A DNA stretch of 64,000 nucleotides from JAKZRT01 sp965247915 (GCA_965247915.1 OZ252048.1:372001-436000), one strand, 5' to 3'. Positions 41,996-52,430 are shown, counted from the stretch's first letter. The notes: generated from the sequence alone by a model not told the origin. A program made the numbers and translations.

Positions 41996-42362
41996 AGGTG
42001 TCGTGAAGTGGCGATTTAAGGCGGGAAAGATTGGCTGTCAACGGGATTCAGATGGCGCGCTGAACGCGCTCGACCCGAAGAGCGCGGCTTTGTTGATTTC
42101 CTTCAGCGAACGTCCGGTCGTGCCGGGTATCAAGACGCGCTGCGGGTGTCCGGATTGCCGGGTCTGTCCCGGCGCGTCTGCTCAAGTGGATCTGCATTCA
42201 TCGCAATGCCATCCTAACTCGCAGCCTCGCCGTATCTTCAAGCGTGCGCCCCTGGTCGTGCTACAACGAATGCGTCTTGCTCCGAGGCGCGCTGATTTGC
42301 GACTTGTCTGAGCGATATCGGCCCGGTAAACTGCAGGCTACCGGTTTAGACAGGATAGCGCG
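41996..42362. other. Intergenic region without recognised gene
   Basis: 367 bases between tRNA-Leu and the NDUFA9-like gene. Only short open frames without ribosome sites are present. I see no tRNA, no clear terminator and no repeat shared with the families listed. The promoter of the downstream gene should lie here. Confidence 0.6.
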
Positions 42363-43346
42363 ATGTCCAGACTTGTGACGATCTTTGGGGGGTCCGGATT
42401 TGTCGGTCGCTACATTGCACAACGGATGGCGGCAGAGGGCTGGCGGGTTCGGGTTGCGGTGAGGCGGCCGAACGAGGCGATCTTTGTCAAACCCTACGGG
42501 TCGGTCGGCCAGGTCGAACCGGTGCTGGCCAATATCCGCGATGATGCCAGCGTGCGAGCGGCCCTGATCGGGGCGGATACGGTGGTCAATTGTGTTGGCA
42601 CGTTCGACGCGCGCGGAGCGAATAATTTCGAAGCAGTTCAGACGCAAGGCGCGGGCCGGATCGCCCGAATAGCCGCCGAAGAAGGCGTAAGCCGGATGGT
42701 TTACATCTCAGCCATCGGGGCGGATGAAACCTCGAACAGCATCTACCAGCGGACCAAGGCGCGCGGCGAGGCGCTGGTTCAGAAATTCATGCCCCAGGCG
42801 ATGATCCTCCGACCGTCGGTGGTGTTCGGCGTTGAAGATGATTTTTTCAACCGCTTCGCGGCGATGACGCGGTTCGGGCCGGTCCTGCCAATCGCGGGTG
42901 GCGCCACCCGGTTTCAGCCGGTCTATGTCGACGACGTGGCGGCGGCGGCGGTCTTGGGGGCCACCGGCAATGCCGGCGGCGGAATATATGAACTTGGCGG
43001 GCCCGACGTGGCTTCGCTGTCCGAGCTGATGCAGCTCATGCTGGGCGTCATCCACAGGCGGCGGCTGGTGGCGAACCTGCCGCGGTGGGTCGCGTGGCTG
43101 AGCGCATTTGGGTTTGACCTGTTGCAGCGCGTCACCCTGGGCCTGGTCCGAAACCGGATTTTGACCCGCGACCAGTTGCGCGCGCTTTACCACGACAATT
43201 TTGTCGGCGACGGCGCGTCGGGTTTTGCCGATCTGGGGATTACGCCGACCGCCGCTGAAACGGTTCTGCCCGATTACCTGTGGCGGTTCCGCCCCTCGGG
43301 GCAATACGACGCGATCAAGGCCTCAGCGCGAAACCTGAAGGCCTGA
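42363..43346 (+). CDS. NDUFA9-like atypical SDR protein
   Basis: 327 residues. The N-terminal Rossmann motif is LVTIFGGSGFVGRYIAQRMA, with SRMVYISAIGADE near 118 and ILRPSVVFGVEDDFFNRFA near 152. It matches the complex I NDUFA9-like atypical short-chain dehydrogenase group, which binds NADPH. In alphaproteobacteria these proteins may associate with complex I or act on quinones. It is monocistronic here. The catalytic YxxxK is present as YQRTK. Confidence 0.88.
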   Translation: MSRLVTIFGGSGFVGRYIAQRMAAEGWRVRVAVRRPNEAIFVKPYGSVGQVEPVLANIRDDASVRAALIGADTVVNCVGTFDARGANNFEAVQTQGAGRIARIAAEEGVSRMVYISAIGADETSNSIYQRTKARGEALVQKFMPQAMILRPSVVFGVEDDFFNRFAAMTRFGPVLPIAGGATRFQPVYVDDVAAAAVLGATGNAGGGIYELGGPDVASLSELMQLMLGVIHRRRLVANLPRWVAWLSAFGFDLLQRVTLGLVRNRILTRDQLRALYHDNFVGDGASGFADLGITPTAAETVLPDYLWRFRPSGQYDAIKASARNLKA

Positions 43347-43469
43347 GATCGGAAATTCGGGTCTCCGACGGGAAAATGCGCGCCTGCGGCGGATGCGGTG
43401 CGCGGTTCGGGCTGGTATATTTCAACCAGATCAAGATGAAGCGTGCCGCGACTGCAGCGCGCTTTCCCC

Positions 43470-43552
43470 TATCATCGTTTCGGAAATACTTCGGGGAGCG
43501 CGAGGGGCTGGCCCCTCGCCCTGGGGCGGCGCGCAGAGCGCGCGGCGCAATA
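43470..43552. repeat. Dispersed repeat C, copy 2
   Basis: ATCATCGTTTCGGAAATACT, then TCGGGGAGCGCGAGGGGC..CCCCTCGCCC, and a GC-rich tail. Nearly identical to 7628-7703. Confidence 0.85.
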
Positions 43553-43709
43553 CCGTGCAGAGGCGCCCATGAAAGCAGGCGGGCCGAGCGGCGGGTTCAC
43601 ACACCCGCGTGTATTGGACATGATGCTGGCCACGGGGCCACCTGTCAGATCAACACCGAGCCTCTGGCGCATGATGACTTTGGACTGAAACGCCGCCGCA
43701 ACGCACCAA

Positions 43710-43750
43710 GGATCGCGCCTGACCGGGCGGGGGCGAGAATCGCGCCCGCC
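43710..43750. repeat. Dispersed repeat D, copy 2 (inverted)
   Basis: GGATCGCGCCTGACCGGGCG followed by GGGGCGAGAATCGCGCCCGCC, the inverse of 10537-10576 with few differences. Confidence 0.7.
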
Positions 43751-43923
43751 TTGGGGCGGGCAGGCGCGATCCGGGGCTGACGCCCTGGGAAGGGCAAAAT
43801 CTATGCGATTCAAAGCAATCTGATCTTGCCCTAACTCGCGGGGAATAGACCGCTACGTAGCTATTGGTCATAACATCTTACCTAAAAATCGCCCCTGACG
43901 CTCAAAAATGGGAACTGTCGTGA

Positions 43924-43929
43924 TATAAT
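43924..43929 (+). promoter_or_regulatory. Possible gltD -10 box
   Basis: TATAAT in an AT-rich stretch 89 bases before the gltD ATG. The -35 region is weak (TCAAAA at 16 bases spacing; CTGACG is too far). Confidence 0.4.
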
Positions 43930-44017
43930 TCTCGATTTAGTTCAGCACTTATGCCTTTATTTTGAGATCACACCGGTTTATTCGTGCGGATCAGGGTTGA
44001 AAATTGGAATTCGGGCT

Positions 44018-45454
44018 ATGGAAAAGCAGCCAATGTTAACATTTGTGACCGTAGGCCGGGATATGCCCGACAAAAGCGATGCGACCCAGAGGCGTGAGAA
44101 TTTCGACGAAATTTATGCGCAATACGCCGCCGCGAAGGCCGCCGAGCAGTCCAGCCGGTGCAGCCAGTGCGGCGTGCCCTTTTGCCAGACCCATTGCCCG
44201 CTGATGAACAACATCCCCGACTGGCTGCGTCTAACCGCCGAGGGCCGTTTGCGAGAGGCTTACGAAATCGCCCAGGCCACCAACACGTTTCCCGAAATAT
44301 GCGGGCGCATCTGCCCGCAGGACCGTCTGTGCGAAGGCAATTGTGTAATCGAACAATCGGGCCACGGTACGGTCACCATTGGCGCGGTCGAGAAATACAT
44401 CACCGACACCGCCTGGGACCAAGGCTGGGTGGCGCCGATTGCGCCGGTCAGCGAACGCAGCGAAAGCGTTGGCATCATCGGCGCGGGGCCCGCCGGGCTG
44501 GCCGCCGCCGACATGTTGCGGCGCGCCGGCGTGCAGGTCACGATCTATGACCGTTATGACCGGGCCGGAGGCCTGTTGACCTATGGCATCCCCGGGTTCA
44601 AGCTGGAAAAACACGTGGTCATGCGCCGCAACGAACAGCTTGCCGAGGGCGGGGTGACCTTCCGCATGGACTGTGATGTGGGTCGCGACATCACATTTCA
44701 GGACATTCGCGCCGCCCATGATGCGGTTCTGATCGCCACTGGTGTCTATAAGCCACGCGGTTTTCAGGCTCCCGGTGTGGGGTCTGAGGGCATTGTTCAG
44801 GCGATTGATTATCTCACTGCCAGCAACCGCAAGGGCTTTGGCGACGCTGTGCCCGCCTTTGATACCGGCGTTCTGGACGCGAAAGCCAAGCGGGTGGTGG
44901 TGATCGGCGGCGGTGACACGGCGATGGATTGTGTGCGCACAGCAGTCCGTCAGGGCGCCGAAAGCGTCAAATGCCTCTATCGGCGCGACCGGGCCAACAT
45001 GCCCGGCTCGCAACGCGAAACCGCGAATGCCGAGGAAGAGGGCGTTGAATTCATCTGGCTGACCGCGCCGCGCGGATTTGCCGGAGACCCCCGAATAACC
45101 AGCGTTATGGTCCAGAAAATGCGCCTGGGCGCGCCCGATGCCAGCGGGCGGCAGAAACCCGAAGTGATCGACGGTGCCGATTATGTCGAAGGCGCGGATC
45201 TGGCGATCCTGGCGCTGGGGTTCGATCCCGAAAACCTGCCCACGCTCTGGGATACACCCGAGCTTACGGTGACCGACTGGGGCACGGTGCGAACCAATTT
45301 CCGCACCCATGCAACCGACCTGCCCGGGGTCTACGCGGCGGGCGACATTGTACGCGGCGCCAGCCTGGTGGTCTGGGCCATCCGCGACGGGCGCGAGGCG
45401 GCGGAAACCATGCTAAACGGGTTCAACGCGGTGGCGGCAGTGGCCGCTGAATAG
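44018..45454 (+). CDS. gltD: Glutamate synthase (NADPH) small subunit
   Basis: 478 residues from ATG 44018 (ATG 44033 is possible). The N-terminal [4Fe-4S] domain has CSQCGVPFCQTHCPL and CGRICPQDRLCEGNC. The FAD site is VGIIGAGPAGLAAADMLRRA and the NADPH site VVVIGGGDTAMDCVRTA. It passes electrons from NADPH to GltB for glutamate synthesis from glutamine and 2-oxoglutarate. gltB follows 88 bases downstream. Confidence 0.96.
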   Translation: MEKQPMLTFVTVGRDMPDKSDATQRRENFDEIYAQYAAAKAAEQSSRCSQCGVPFCQTHCPLMNNIPDWLRLTAEGRLREAYEIAQATNTFPEICGRICPQDRLCEGNCVIEQSGHGTVTIGAVEKYITDTAWDQGWVAPIAPVSERSESVGIIGAGPAGLAAADMLRRAGVQVTIYDRYDRAGGLLTYGIPGFKLEKHVVMRRNEQLAEGGVTFRMDCDVGRDITFQDIRAAHDAVLIATGVYKPRGFQAPGVGSEGIVQAIDYLTASNRKGFGDAVPAFDTGVLDAKAKRVVVIGGGDTAMDCVRTAVRQGAESVKCLYRRDRANMPGSQRETANAEEEGVEFIWLTAPRGFAGDPRITSVMVQKMRLGAPDASGRQKPEVIDGADYVEGADLAILALGFDPENLPTLWDTPELTVTDWGTVRTNFRTHATDLPGVYAAGDIVRGASLVVWAIRDGREAAETMLNGFNAVAAVAAE

Positions 45455-45542
45455 GGCTCGGTAACAACCGGTACGAACGCACCGGAACGAATTGAGAATG
45501 GGCGGCACCGCCGGCCCGGTCCGTGAAAAGGGAAGATCGTCG

Positions 45543-48500
45543 ATGACCAGATATGACGCTGAATGGGTCGCCCGCGAAGAAGCCAAACGCGCCTGGATGG
45601 CCGAACATTCGCTGTACCGGGCCGAGGACGAGCATGCGTCGTGTGGTGTTGGGTTGGTAGTGGCGGTTGACGGCAAGCCGCGCCGCCAGGTGGTCGAGCA
45701 CGGCATCGAGGCGCTGAAAGCGGTCTGGCACCGGGGCGCGGTGGATGCCGACGGCAAGACCGGCGACGGGGCTGGCATCCATGTGCAGATCCCGGTGATG
45801 TTTTTCTATGACCAGATCCGGCGCACCGGGCACGAGCCGCGGATGGACCAGTTGGTCGCCGTGGGGCAGGTGTTTCTACCGCGCTCGGATTTCGGCGCAC
45901 AAGAGACCTGCCGGACGATTGTCGAATCCGAAGTTCTGCGCATGGGCTATTACATCTATGGCTGGCGGCATGTACCGGTCGACATCTCTGTGCTGGGCGA
46001 AAAGGCCAATGCGACCCGGCCCGAGATCGAACAGATCCTGATCTCGAACGCCAAAGGCGTGGACGAAGAAACCTTTGAGCGCGAACTTTACGTGATTCGC
46101 CGCCGCATCGAAAAGGCCGCAGTCGCCGCGGGCGTTCAGGGGATGTATCTGGCCAGCCTCAGTTGCCGGTCGATCATCTACAAAGGAATGATGCTGGCCG
46201 AACAGGTGGCTGAATTTTATCCCGACCTGCAAAACGAACGGTTCACGTCTGCCTTTGCGATCTATCACCAGCGCTATTCCACGAACACGTTCCCGCAGTG
46301 GTGGCTGGCGCAACCGTTCCGGATGCTGGCCCACAACGGCGAGATCAACACGCTGAAGGGCAACCTGAACTGGATGAAAAGCCACGAGATACGAATGGCA
46401 TCCGGCACATTTGGCGATATGGCCGAAGACATCAAACCGATTGTCGCCGGCGGCGCGTCCGACAGTGCGGCGCTGGACGCGGTTTTCGAGGTTCTGGTGC
46501 GCGCCGGCCGGTCGGCGCCGATGGCCAAGACCATGCTGGTGCCCGAATCCTGGTCGAAACAGGCGGTCGAACTGCCCGACGCCTGGGTCGATATGTATTC
46601 GTATTGCAATTCGGTCATGGAGCCCTGGGACGGCCCAGCAGCACTGGCCATGACCGATGGCCGCTGGGTCTGCGCCGGTCTTGACCGCAACGGGCTGCGC
46701 CCCATGCGGTACGTTCTGACCGGCGATGGTCTTTTGATCGCCGGGTCCGAGGCCGGGATGGTGCCGGTGCACGAGGCCGCGGTGGTGGAAAAGGGCGCGC
46801 TGGGCCCCGGGCAGATGATCGCGGTGGACATGAAAAAGGGGCGTTTGTTCCACGACACGCAGATCAAGGACAAGCTGGCCAAAGCGCTGCCGTTCGGCGA
46901 ATGGGTCGGCCGGATCACCGATCTGGACCGCGAACTGGCGGGCATTAACGAAGCGCCCATTTTCACCGGGTCCGAATTGCGCAAGCGTCAGATCGCGGCG
47001 GGATATTCGGTGGAAGAACTGGAAACGATTCTGGCGCCTATGGCCGAGGACGGCAAAGAAGCGCTGGCCTCGATGGGCGATGATACACCCTCGGCGGTGC
47101 TGAGCGAAAAATACCGCCCGCTGTCGCATTTCTTCCGCCAGAATTTCAGCCAGGTCACCAATCCGCCGATTGACAGCTTGCGCGAATACCGGGTGATGAG
47201 CCTGAAGACGCGGTTCGGGAACCTGAAAAACGTGCTCGATGAAGACAGCAGCCAAACCGAAATTCTGGTGCTGAAATCTCCGTTCGTGGGCAATGCGCAA
47301 TTCGACGGGCTGGTGAAATTGTTCAATGCGCCGATGGCCAACATCGATTGCAGCTTTCTGGCGGACGGCGCGGCAGATGGGCTGGCCAGGGGGCTGTCGC
47401 GGATCCGGGACGAGGCTGATGATGCGGTGCGGTCGGGGGCCGGGCACATTGTGCTGACCGACCAGTTTTCGGATGCGGACAGGATCGCCATGCCGATGAT
47501 CCTGGCCACAAGTGCGGTGCACAGCCACCTGACGCGCAAGGGGCTCAGAACCTTTACCAGCCTGAATGTGCGCGCCGCCGAATGTATCGACCCGCATTAT
47601 TTCGCGGTGCTGGTCGGCTGTGGCGCAACTGTGGTCAACGCCTATCTGGCCGAGGATTCAATCGCCGACCGGATCGACCGCGGGCTGATCGACGGCCCGC
47701 TCTCCGAGGCCGTCGGGCGCTATGGCGAAGCCATTGACCAGGGCCTTTTGAAGATCATGGCCAAGATGGGCATCAGCGTTGTGTCGTCCTATCGCGGCGG
47801 TCTGAATTTCGAGGCCGTGGGGCTGAGCCGGGCGATGGTGGCGGAGTTTTTCCCCGGCATGGTCAGCCGTATATCGGGCATCGGGGTCAGTGGCATTCAG
47901 AAGAAACTGGAAGCGGTTCACGCGCTGGGCTGGCGTGGTGGGTCGGACGTGCTGCCGATCGGCGGTTTCTACAAGGCGCGCGCCAAGGGCGAGACCCACG
48001 CCTGGGAAGCGACAGCCATGCACACCTTGCAGGCCGCCTGCGAACGCGGGTCGTTCGAGCTGTGGAAGCAGTATTCGGGCAGAATGCGGGCGAACCCGCC
48101 GATTCATCTGCGCGACCTGCTGGACATCAAGCCGCTGGGCGCGGCGCTACCGATTGAAGAGGTGGAAAGCATCACTGCGATCCGCAAGCGGTTCGTGACG
48201 CCGGGAATGAGCCTTGGCGCGCTGAGCCCCGAGGCGCACAAGACCCTGAACGTGGCGATGAACCGGATCGGCGCCAAATCGGATTCGGGCGAGGGCGGCG
48301 AAGACCCGGCGCATTTCACGCCCGAAGCCAATGGCGATAATCCTTCGGCCAAGATCAAACAGGTGGCGTCGGGCCGGTTTGGCGTGACGGCGGAATATCT
48401 CAATCATTGCGAAGAGCTTGAGATCAAGGTCGCCCAGGGCGCCAAGCCCGGCGAAGGCGGCCAGATCGCTGGTTTCAAGGTGACTGAGTTTATCGCGCGG

Positions 48501-50081
48501 CTGCGCCATGCGACGCCGGGTGTTGCCCTGATTTCGCCGCCGCCGCACCACGACATCTATTCGATCGAAGATCTGGCGCAGCTGATCTATGACCTCAAAC
48601 AGATCAACCCGCGCGCGCGGGTGACGGTCAAACTGGTCGCCGCCAGCGGCGTGGGCACCATCGCTGCGGGCGTGGCCAAGGCCAAGGCCGATATTATCCT
48701 GATTTCGGGCCACAACGGCGGCACCGGGGCGTCGCCTGCGACATCCATCAAATATGCCGGCCTGCCCTGGGAGATGGGGCTGACCGAAGTGCATCAGGTT
48801 CTGGCGATGAACAACTTGCGCGAACGGATCACCTTACGCACCGATGGGGGTCTGAGGACCGGCCGCGACATTGTCATCGCCGCCCTGATGGGGGCCGAGG
48901 AATACGGGGTTGGCACCGCGGCGCTGATCTCTATGGGTTGCATCATGGTGCGCCAATGCCAGTCGAACACCTGCCCGGTCGGTGTCTGTACTCAGGACGA
49001 AAGCCTGCGCGCCAAATTCACCGGCAACGCCGACAAAGTGGTGAACCTGATAACTTTCTATGCCCAGGAAGTGCGCGAAATTCTGGCCAGCATCGGCGCG
49101 CGGTCGCTGGGTGAGGTGATCGGGCGCGCCGATCTTCTGAGCCAGGTCAGCCGCGGGGCGGCGCATCTGGACGATCTCGATCTGAACCCGCTTTTGATCA
49201 CCGTCGATGGCGCCGACCGGATCACCTACAACCGCGACCGCGACCGTAACCCGGTGCCCGAAACGCTGGATGCCGAGATCGTCAAGGACGCACGCAGGTT
49301 TCTGGAGGACGGCGAAAAGATGCAGCTTTCCTACGCAGTCCAGAACACGCATCGGACCATCGGCACGCGGGTCTCGAGCCATATCGTGCAGCGGTTCGGG
49401 ATGAATAATTCGTTGCAGCCCGATCATCTGTCGATCCGCCTCAGCGGGTCGGCGGGGCAATCGTTGGGGGCATTCGCTGCACCCGGCCTGCGGCTGGAAG
49501 TGATGGGCGACGCCAATGATTATGTGGGCAAAGGGCTTTCGGGGGGCACCATCGTCGTGCGCCAGCCCATGGAATCGCCGCTGAAAGCCGACGAGAACAC
49601 CATCATCGGCAACACCGTGCTTTACGGGGCGACGGACGGGTTTCTCTTTGCGGCGGGACGGGCCGGCGAGCGGTTCGCGGTTCGAAATTCGGGCGCGCGC
49701 GCCGTAATCGAGGGCTGCGGATCGAACGGTTGCGAATATATGACGGGCGGCGTCGCGGTCATTCTTGGGTCGATCGGTGCCAACTTCGGGGCCGGGATGA
49801 CCGGCGGGATGGCGTATCTTTATGACCCAGAGGGGCGCGCCGATATTCTTATCAATTCCGAGACGCTGGTGCGGTGTCCGGTCACGGTCGACCACTGGCT
49901 GGCCGAACTGGAGGCACTGTTACAGCGGCACCTGTCTGAGACCGGATCAGCCAAGGCTGCGGAAATCTTGCAGAACTGGGCGGTCGAGCGCAGCAATTTC
50001 CTACAGATCTGTCCCAAGGAAATGCTGGCCCGTCTGGCGCATCCGCTGAGCCTTGAGAAAGGCGCGGTGCCCGCCGAATAG
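45543..50081 (+). CDS. gltB: Glutamate synthase (NADPH) large subunit
   Basis: 1512 residues from ATG 45543 (GGGAAG upstream); a longer frame to 45492 is not conserved. The class II glutamine amidotransferase nucleophile is C34 in EDEHASCGVGLV, exposed after removal of a 33-residue propeptide. Other marks are QRYSTNTFPQWWLAQPFR, the FMN-domain GEGGEDPAHF, the [3Fe-4S] motif CIMVRQCQSNTCPVGVC near 1137-1153 and the C-terminal beta-helix (GAGMTGGMAYLYD). It makes glutamate with GltD. Confidence 0.97.
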   Translation: MTRYDAEWVAREEAKRAWMAEHSLYRAEDEHASCGVGLVVAVDGKPRRQVVEHGIEALKAVWHRGAVDADGKTGDGAGIHVQIPVMFFYDQIRRTGHEPRMDQLVAVGQVFLPRSDFGAQETCRTIVESEVLRMGYYIYGWRHVPVDISVLGEKANATRPEIEQILISNAKGVDEETFERELYVIRRRIEKAAVAAGVQGMYLASLSCRSIIYKGMMLAEQVAEFYPDLQNERFTSAFAIYHQRYSTNTFPQWWLAQPFRMLAHNGEINTLKGNLNWMKSHEIRMASGTFGDMAEDIKPIVAGGASDSAALDAVFEVLVRAGRSAPMAKTMLVPESWSKQAVELPDAWVDMYSYCNSVMEPWDGPAALAMTDGRWVCAGLDRNGLRPMRYVLTGDGLLIAGSEAGMVPVHEAAVVEKGALGPGQMIAVDMKKGRLFHDTQIKDKLAKALPFGEWVGRITDLDRELAGINEAPIFTGSELRKRQIAAGYSVEELETILAPMAEDGKEALASMGDDTPSAVLSEKYRPLSHFFRQNFSQVTNPPIDSLREYRVMSLKTRFGNLKNVLDEDSSQTEILVLKSPFVGNAQFDGLVKLFNAPMANIDCSFLADGAADGLARGLSRIRDEADDAVRSGAGHIVLTDQFSDADRIAMPMILATSAVHSHLTRKGLRTFTSLNVRAAECIDPHYFAVLVGCGATVVNAYLAEDSIADRIDRGLIDGPLSEAVGRYGEAIDQGLLKIMAKMGISVVSSYRGGLNFEAVGLSRAMVAEFFPGMVSRISGIGVSGIQKKLEAVHALGWRGGSDVLPIGGFYKARAKGETHAWEATAMHTLQAACERGSFELWKQYSGRMRANPPIHLRDLLDIKPLGAALPIEEVESITAIRKRFVTPGMSLGALSPEAHKTLNVAMNRIGAKSDSGEGGEDPAHFTPEANGDNPSAKIKQVASGRFGVTAEYLNHCEELEIKVAQGAKPGEGGQIAGFKVTEFIARLRHATPGVALISPPPHHDIYSIEDLAQLIYDLKQINPRARVTVKLVAASGVGTIAAGVAKAKADIILISGHNGGTGASPATSIKYAGLPWEMGLTEVHQVLAMNNLRERITLRTDGGLRTGRDIVIAALMGAEEYGVGTAALISMGCIMVRQCQSNTCPVGVCTQDESLRAKFTGNADKVVNLITFYAQEVREILASIGARSLGEVIGRADLLSQVSRGAAHLDDLDLNPLLITVDGADRITYNRDRDRNPVPETLDAEIVKDARRFLEDGEKMQLSYAVQNTHRTIGTRVSSHIVQRFGMNNSLQPDHLSIRLSGSAGQSLGAFAAPGLRLEVMGDANDYVGKGLSGGTIVVRQPMESPLKADENTIIGNTVLYGATDGFLFAAGRAGERFAVRNSGARAVIEGCGSNGCEYMTGGVAVILGSIGANFGAGMTGGMAYLYDPEGRADILINSETLVRCPVTVDHWLAELEALLQRHLSETGSAKAAEILQNWAVERSNFLQICPKEMLARLAHPLSLEKGAVPAE

Positions 50082-50156
50082 ACCCTGCCCACCAGGCGCT
50101 TGCTCCGCTGGGTTGCGCAGGGTAGCCATGTCCGGCATGGGTTGACGGAAGGCCGG

Positions 50157-50996
50157 ATGACGCTAACGACGATTTCGGAAAGCGCCGCATTTGAAGGGGT
50201 TCAGGGGGTTTATTCCCATGCCTCGATCGCCTGCGGTTGCGTCATGACTTTTGGCCTCTTTCTGCCGGCCGAGGCCAGAACCGGTCCGGTACCAGCGCTG
50301 TGGTATCTGTCGGGTCTGACGTGCACGCACGAAAACGCCATGTTCAAGGCCGGTGCCCAGGCCTGGGCCGCCGCAGCCGGCATCGCGCTGGTCTTCCCCG
50401 ACACCTCGCCGCGGGGCGCGGGCGTTGCTGATGATGAGGCCTACGACCTGGGCCAGGGCGCCGGGTTTTACGTCAACGCCACGCAAAGCCCCTGGGCACC
50501 GCATTACCGGATGTGGGATTATGTCACCGAGGAACTGCCCGCCCTGATCGCCGCGAATTTCGCCGTCGATAGCGACCGGCGCGGCATCACCGGCCATTCG
50601 ATGGGCGGGCATGGGGCGCTGACCATCGCGATGACCCTGCCCGAGCGATATCGAGCCGTGTCGGCCTTTGCGCCGATTGCCAACCCAAGCGCGTCGGACT
50701 GGGGCCGCAAGCAATTCAGCGCGTATTTGGGGGCGGACGAGGCAAGCTGGGCAGCCCATGACGCCAGTCTGTTGATGGCGGCGCGCGGGTTCGACGGGCC
50801 GATGCTGATCGACACGGGAACCAGCGATCAGTTCATCGACCTGCTGCGCCCCGAGGTTTTTGCCGCCGCCGTCGCGACCCGCCGCCAGGCGGCAGTTTTG
50901 CGGCTGCAACCGGGCTATGACCACAGTTACTTTTTTGTGTCGACCTTTATGCAAGACCATGTCGCGTTCCACGCCGAGAAACTCTACGACGGATGA
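50157..50996 (+). CDS. fghA: S-formylglutathione hydrolase
   Basis: 279 residues from ATG 50157; the frame to 50100 adds non-conserved residues. The alpha/beta hydrolase has the nucleophile S148 in GITGHSMGGHGAL, LSGLTCTHENAMFKAG near 51-66, DTSPRGAGVADD near 82 and the catalytic histidine in YDHSYFF. It completes glutathione-dependent formaldehyde oxidation. The partner dehydrogenase is not in the window. It is 3 bases from sthA and likely co-transcribed. Confidence 0.95.
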   Translation: MTLTTISESAAFEGVQGVYSHASIACGCVMTFGLFLPAEARTGPVPALWYLSGLTCTHENAMFKAGAQAWAAAAGIALVFPDTSPRGAGVADDEAYDLGQGAGFYVNATQSPWAPHYRMWDYVTEELPALIAANFAVDSDRRGITGHSMGGHGALTIAMTLPERYRAVSAFAPIANPSASDWGRKQFSAYLGADEASWAAHDASLLMAARGFDGPMLIDTGTSDQFIDLLRPEVFAAAVATRRQAAVLRLQPGYDHSYFFVSTFMQDHVAFHAEKLYDG

Positions 50997-50999
50997 ACC

Positions 51000-52430
51000 A
51001 TGGCTGATTACGACCTCATCATCATCGGGTCCGGACCCGCCGGCAAAGCTGCTGCCATTCAGGGTGGCAAACTGAAGCGCAAGGTCTTGTGCATCGACCG
51101 CAACGACCGGCTGGGCGGCGTGTCGGTGCACACCGGCACGATCCCGTCGAAAACTCTGCGCGAGACGGTTCTGAACCTCAGCGGCTGGCGCGAGCGGGCG
51201 TTTTATGGCCGGTCTTACCGGGTCAAAGACGATGTCAGCGCCGAAGACCTGCGGGTGCGGCTGCACAAGACGCTGGATTACGAAGTTGACGTGCTGGAGC
51301 ATCAGTTCAACCGCAATCACATCGAATCGCTGATGGGTTTGGCGACCTTTGTCGGCCCGCACGAGGTCGAGGTGGCCACCGAGGCGGGCGAAACCACGCG
51401 CCTGATCGCGGACCGGTTTCTGATCGTGACCGGAACCAAGACCCTGCGCCCCAAATCGGTGCCGTTCAACGGCTCGACCATTGTAGACAGCGATGAGTTT
51501 CTCGAGATGGGGGCGATCCCGCGGTCGCTGGTGGTGGTGGGCGCCGGGGTGATCGGGGTGGAATATGCCACCATGTTCTCGACGCTTGATGTGCGGGTAA
51601 CGCTGATTGAACCGCGCGACAGCATCCTCGATTTCATCGACCGGACTCTGGTCCAGGAATTCATCCACGAGATCCGCGAAAACGGCGTCGATCTGCGGCT
51701 GGGTTCGGGAATTGCCAGCATCGAAGACACCGGCAACCATGTCGAGGTGACGCTGGAAAACGGGCGGCACGTCCGGGCCGAGATGCTGCTCTTTGCGGCC
51801 GGCCGGCTGGGGGCCACCGACAAGCTGAACGTGGGTGCTGCCGGGGTGACCACCGACGACCGGGGGCGGCTGGTGGTCGACCGCAAGACCTACCAGACCA
51901 AGGTGCCGCACATCTATGCGGCGGGCGATGTGATCGGGCATCCGTCACTGGCCTCGACGGCGCTGCAGCAGGGGCGGGTGGCGGCCTGCCATGCGCTGGA
52001 AACGCCGACGCTGCCCGAATCTCCGTGGTTTCCCTATGGCATTTACTCGGTGCCCGAAATCTCGACTTGCGGCATGTCCGAGGAAGAGATGTCTGAGCGC
52101 GGCATCCCCTACGAGGTCGGTATTGCGCGCTTTCGCGAGACCAGCCGCGGGCATATCATGGGGTTGGAGCACGGCATGCTGAAGATGTTGGTCAGCCTGA
52201 AAACTCGGCGCGTGCTGGGGGTTCAGATCGTCGGCGAGGGTGCCACCGAGCTGATCCATATCGCGCAAGCCGTGCTGAACCTGAAAGGCACGGTCGATTA
52301 CTTCGTGCAGAACACCTTCAACTATCCGACTCTGGCCGAAGCCTACCGGGTGGCGGGCCTGGATGCCTTCAACAGGATGCCGATCCAAGACGAATACAAG
52401 GTGGCGCGGAATACCGAAAAGAAGGGCTGA
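51000..52430 (+). CDS. sthA: Si-specific NAD(P)+ transhydrogenase
   Basis: 476 residues. The FAD site is DLIIIGSGPAGKAAAIQGG and the NAD site VVVGAGVIGVEYATMFSTLD. The redox cysteine pair of dihydrolipoamide dehydrogenases is missing: the site reads GGVSVHTGTIPSKTL, as expected for soluble transhydrogenase. It balances NADPH and NAD. The C-terminal dimer domain shows NTFNYPTLAEAYRVAGLDAFNR. Confidence 0.93.
   Translation: MADYDLIIIGSGPAGKAAAIQGGKLKRKVLCIDRNDRLGGVSVHTGTIPSKTLRETVLNLSGWRERAFYGRSYRVKDDVSAEDLRVRLHKTLDYEVDVLEHQFNRNHIESLMGLATFVGPHEVEVATEAGETTRLIADRFLIVTGTKTLRPKSVPFNGSTIVDSDEFLEMGAIPRSLVVVGAGVIGVEYATMFSTLDVRVTLIEPRDSILDFIDRTLVQEFIHEIRENGVDLRLGSGIASIEDTGNHVEVTLENGRHVRAEMLLFAAGRLGATDKLNVGAAGVTTDDRGRLVVDRKTYQTKVPHIYAAGDVIGHPSLASTALQQGRVAACHALETPTLPESPWFPYGIYSVPEISTCGMSEEEMSERGIPYEVGIARFRETSRGHIMGLEHGMLKMLVSLKTRRVLGVQIVGEGATELIHIAQAVLNLKGTVDYFVQNTFNYPTLAEAYRVAGLDAFNRMPIQDEYKVARNTEKKG

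Larger units (their letters stand above)
43347..44017. other. Repeat-rich intergenic region before gltD
   Basis: 671 bases. It contains repeat C (43470-43552), repeat D (43710-43750) and an AT-rich gltD promoter stretch (about 43857-44000). Several open frames exist on both strands, but they run through the repeats and lack ribosome sites, so I call no gene here. Confidence 0.65.

Noticed and set aside
43472..43813. Minus-strand 113-residue frame before gltD
   Set aside because: It runs through repeats C and D, is Arg/Pro-rich and lacks a ribosome site.
45876..49895. Long minus-strand frames opposite gltB
   Set aside because: Shadows of a high-GC gene with no recognisable domain and no ribosome site.
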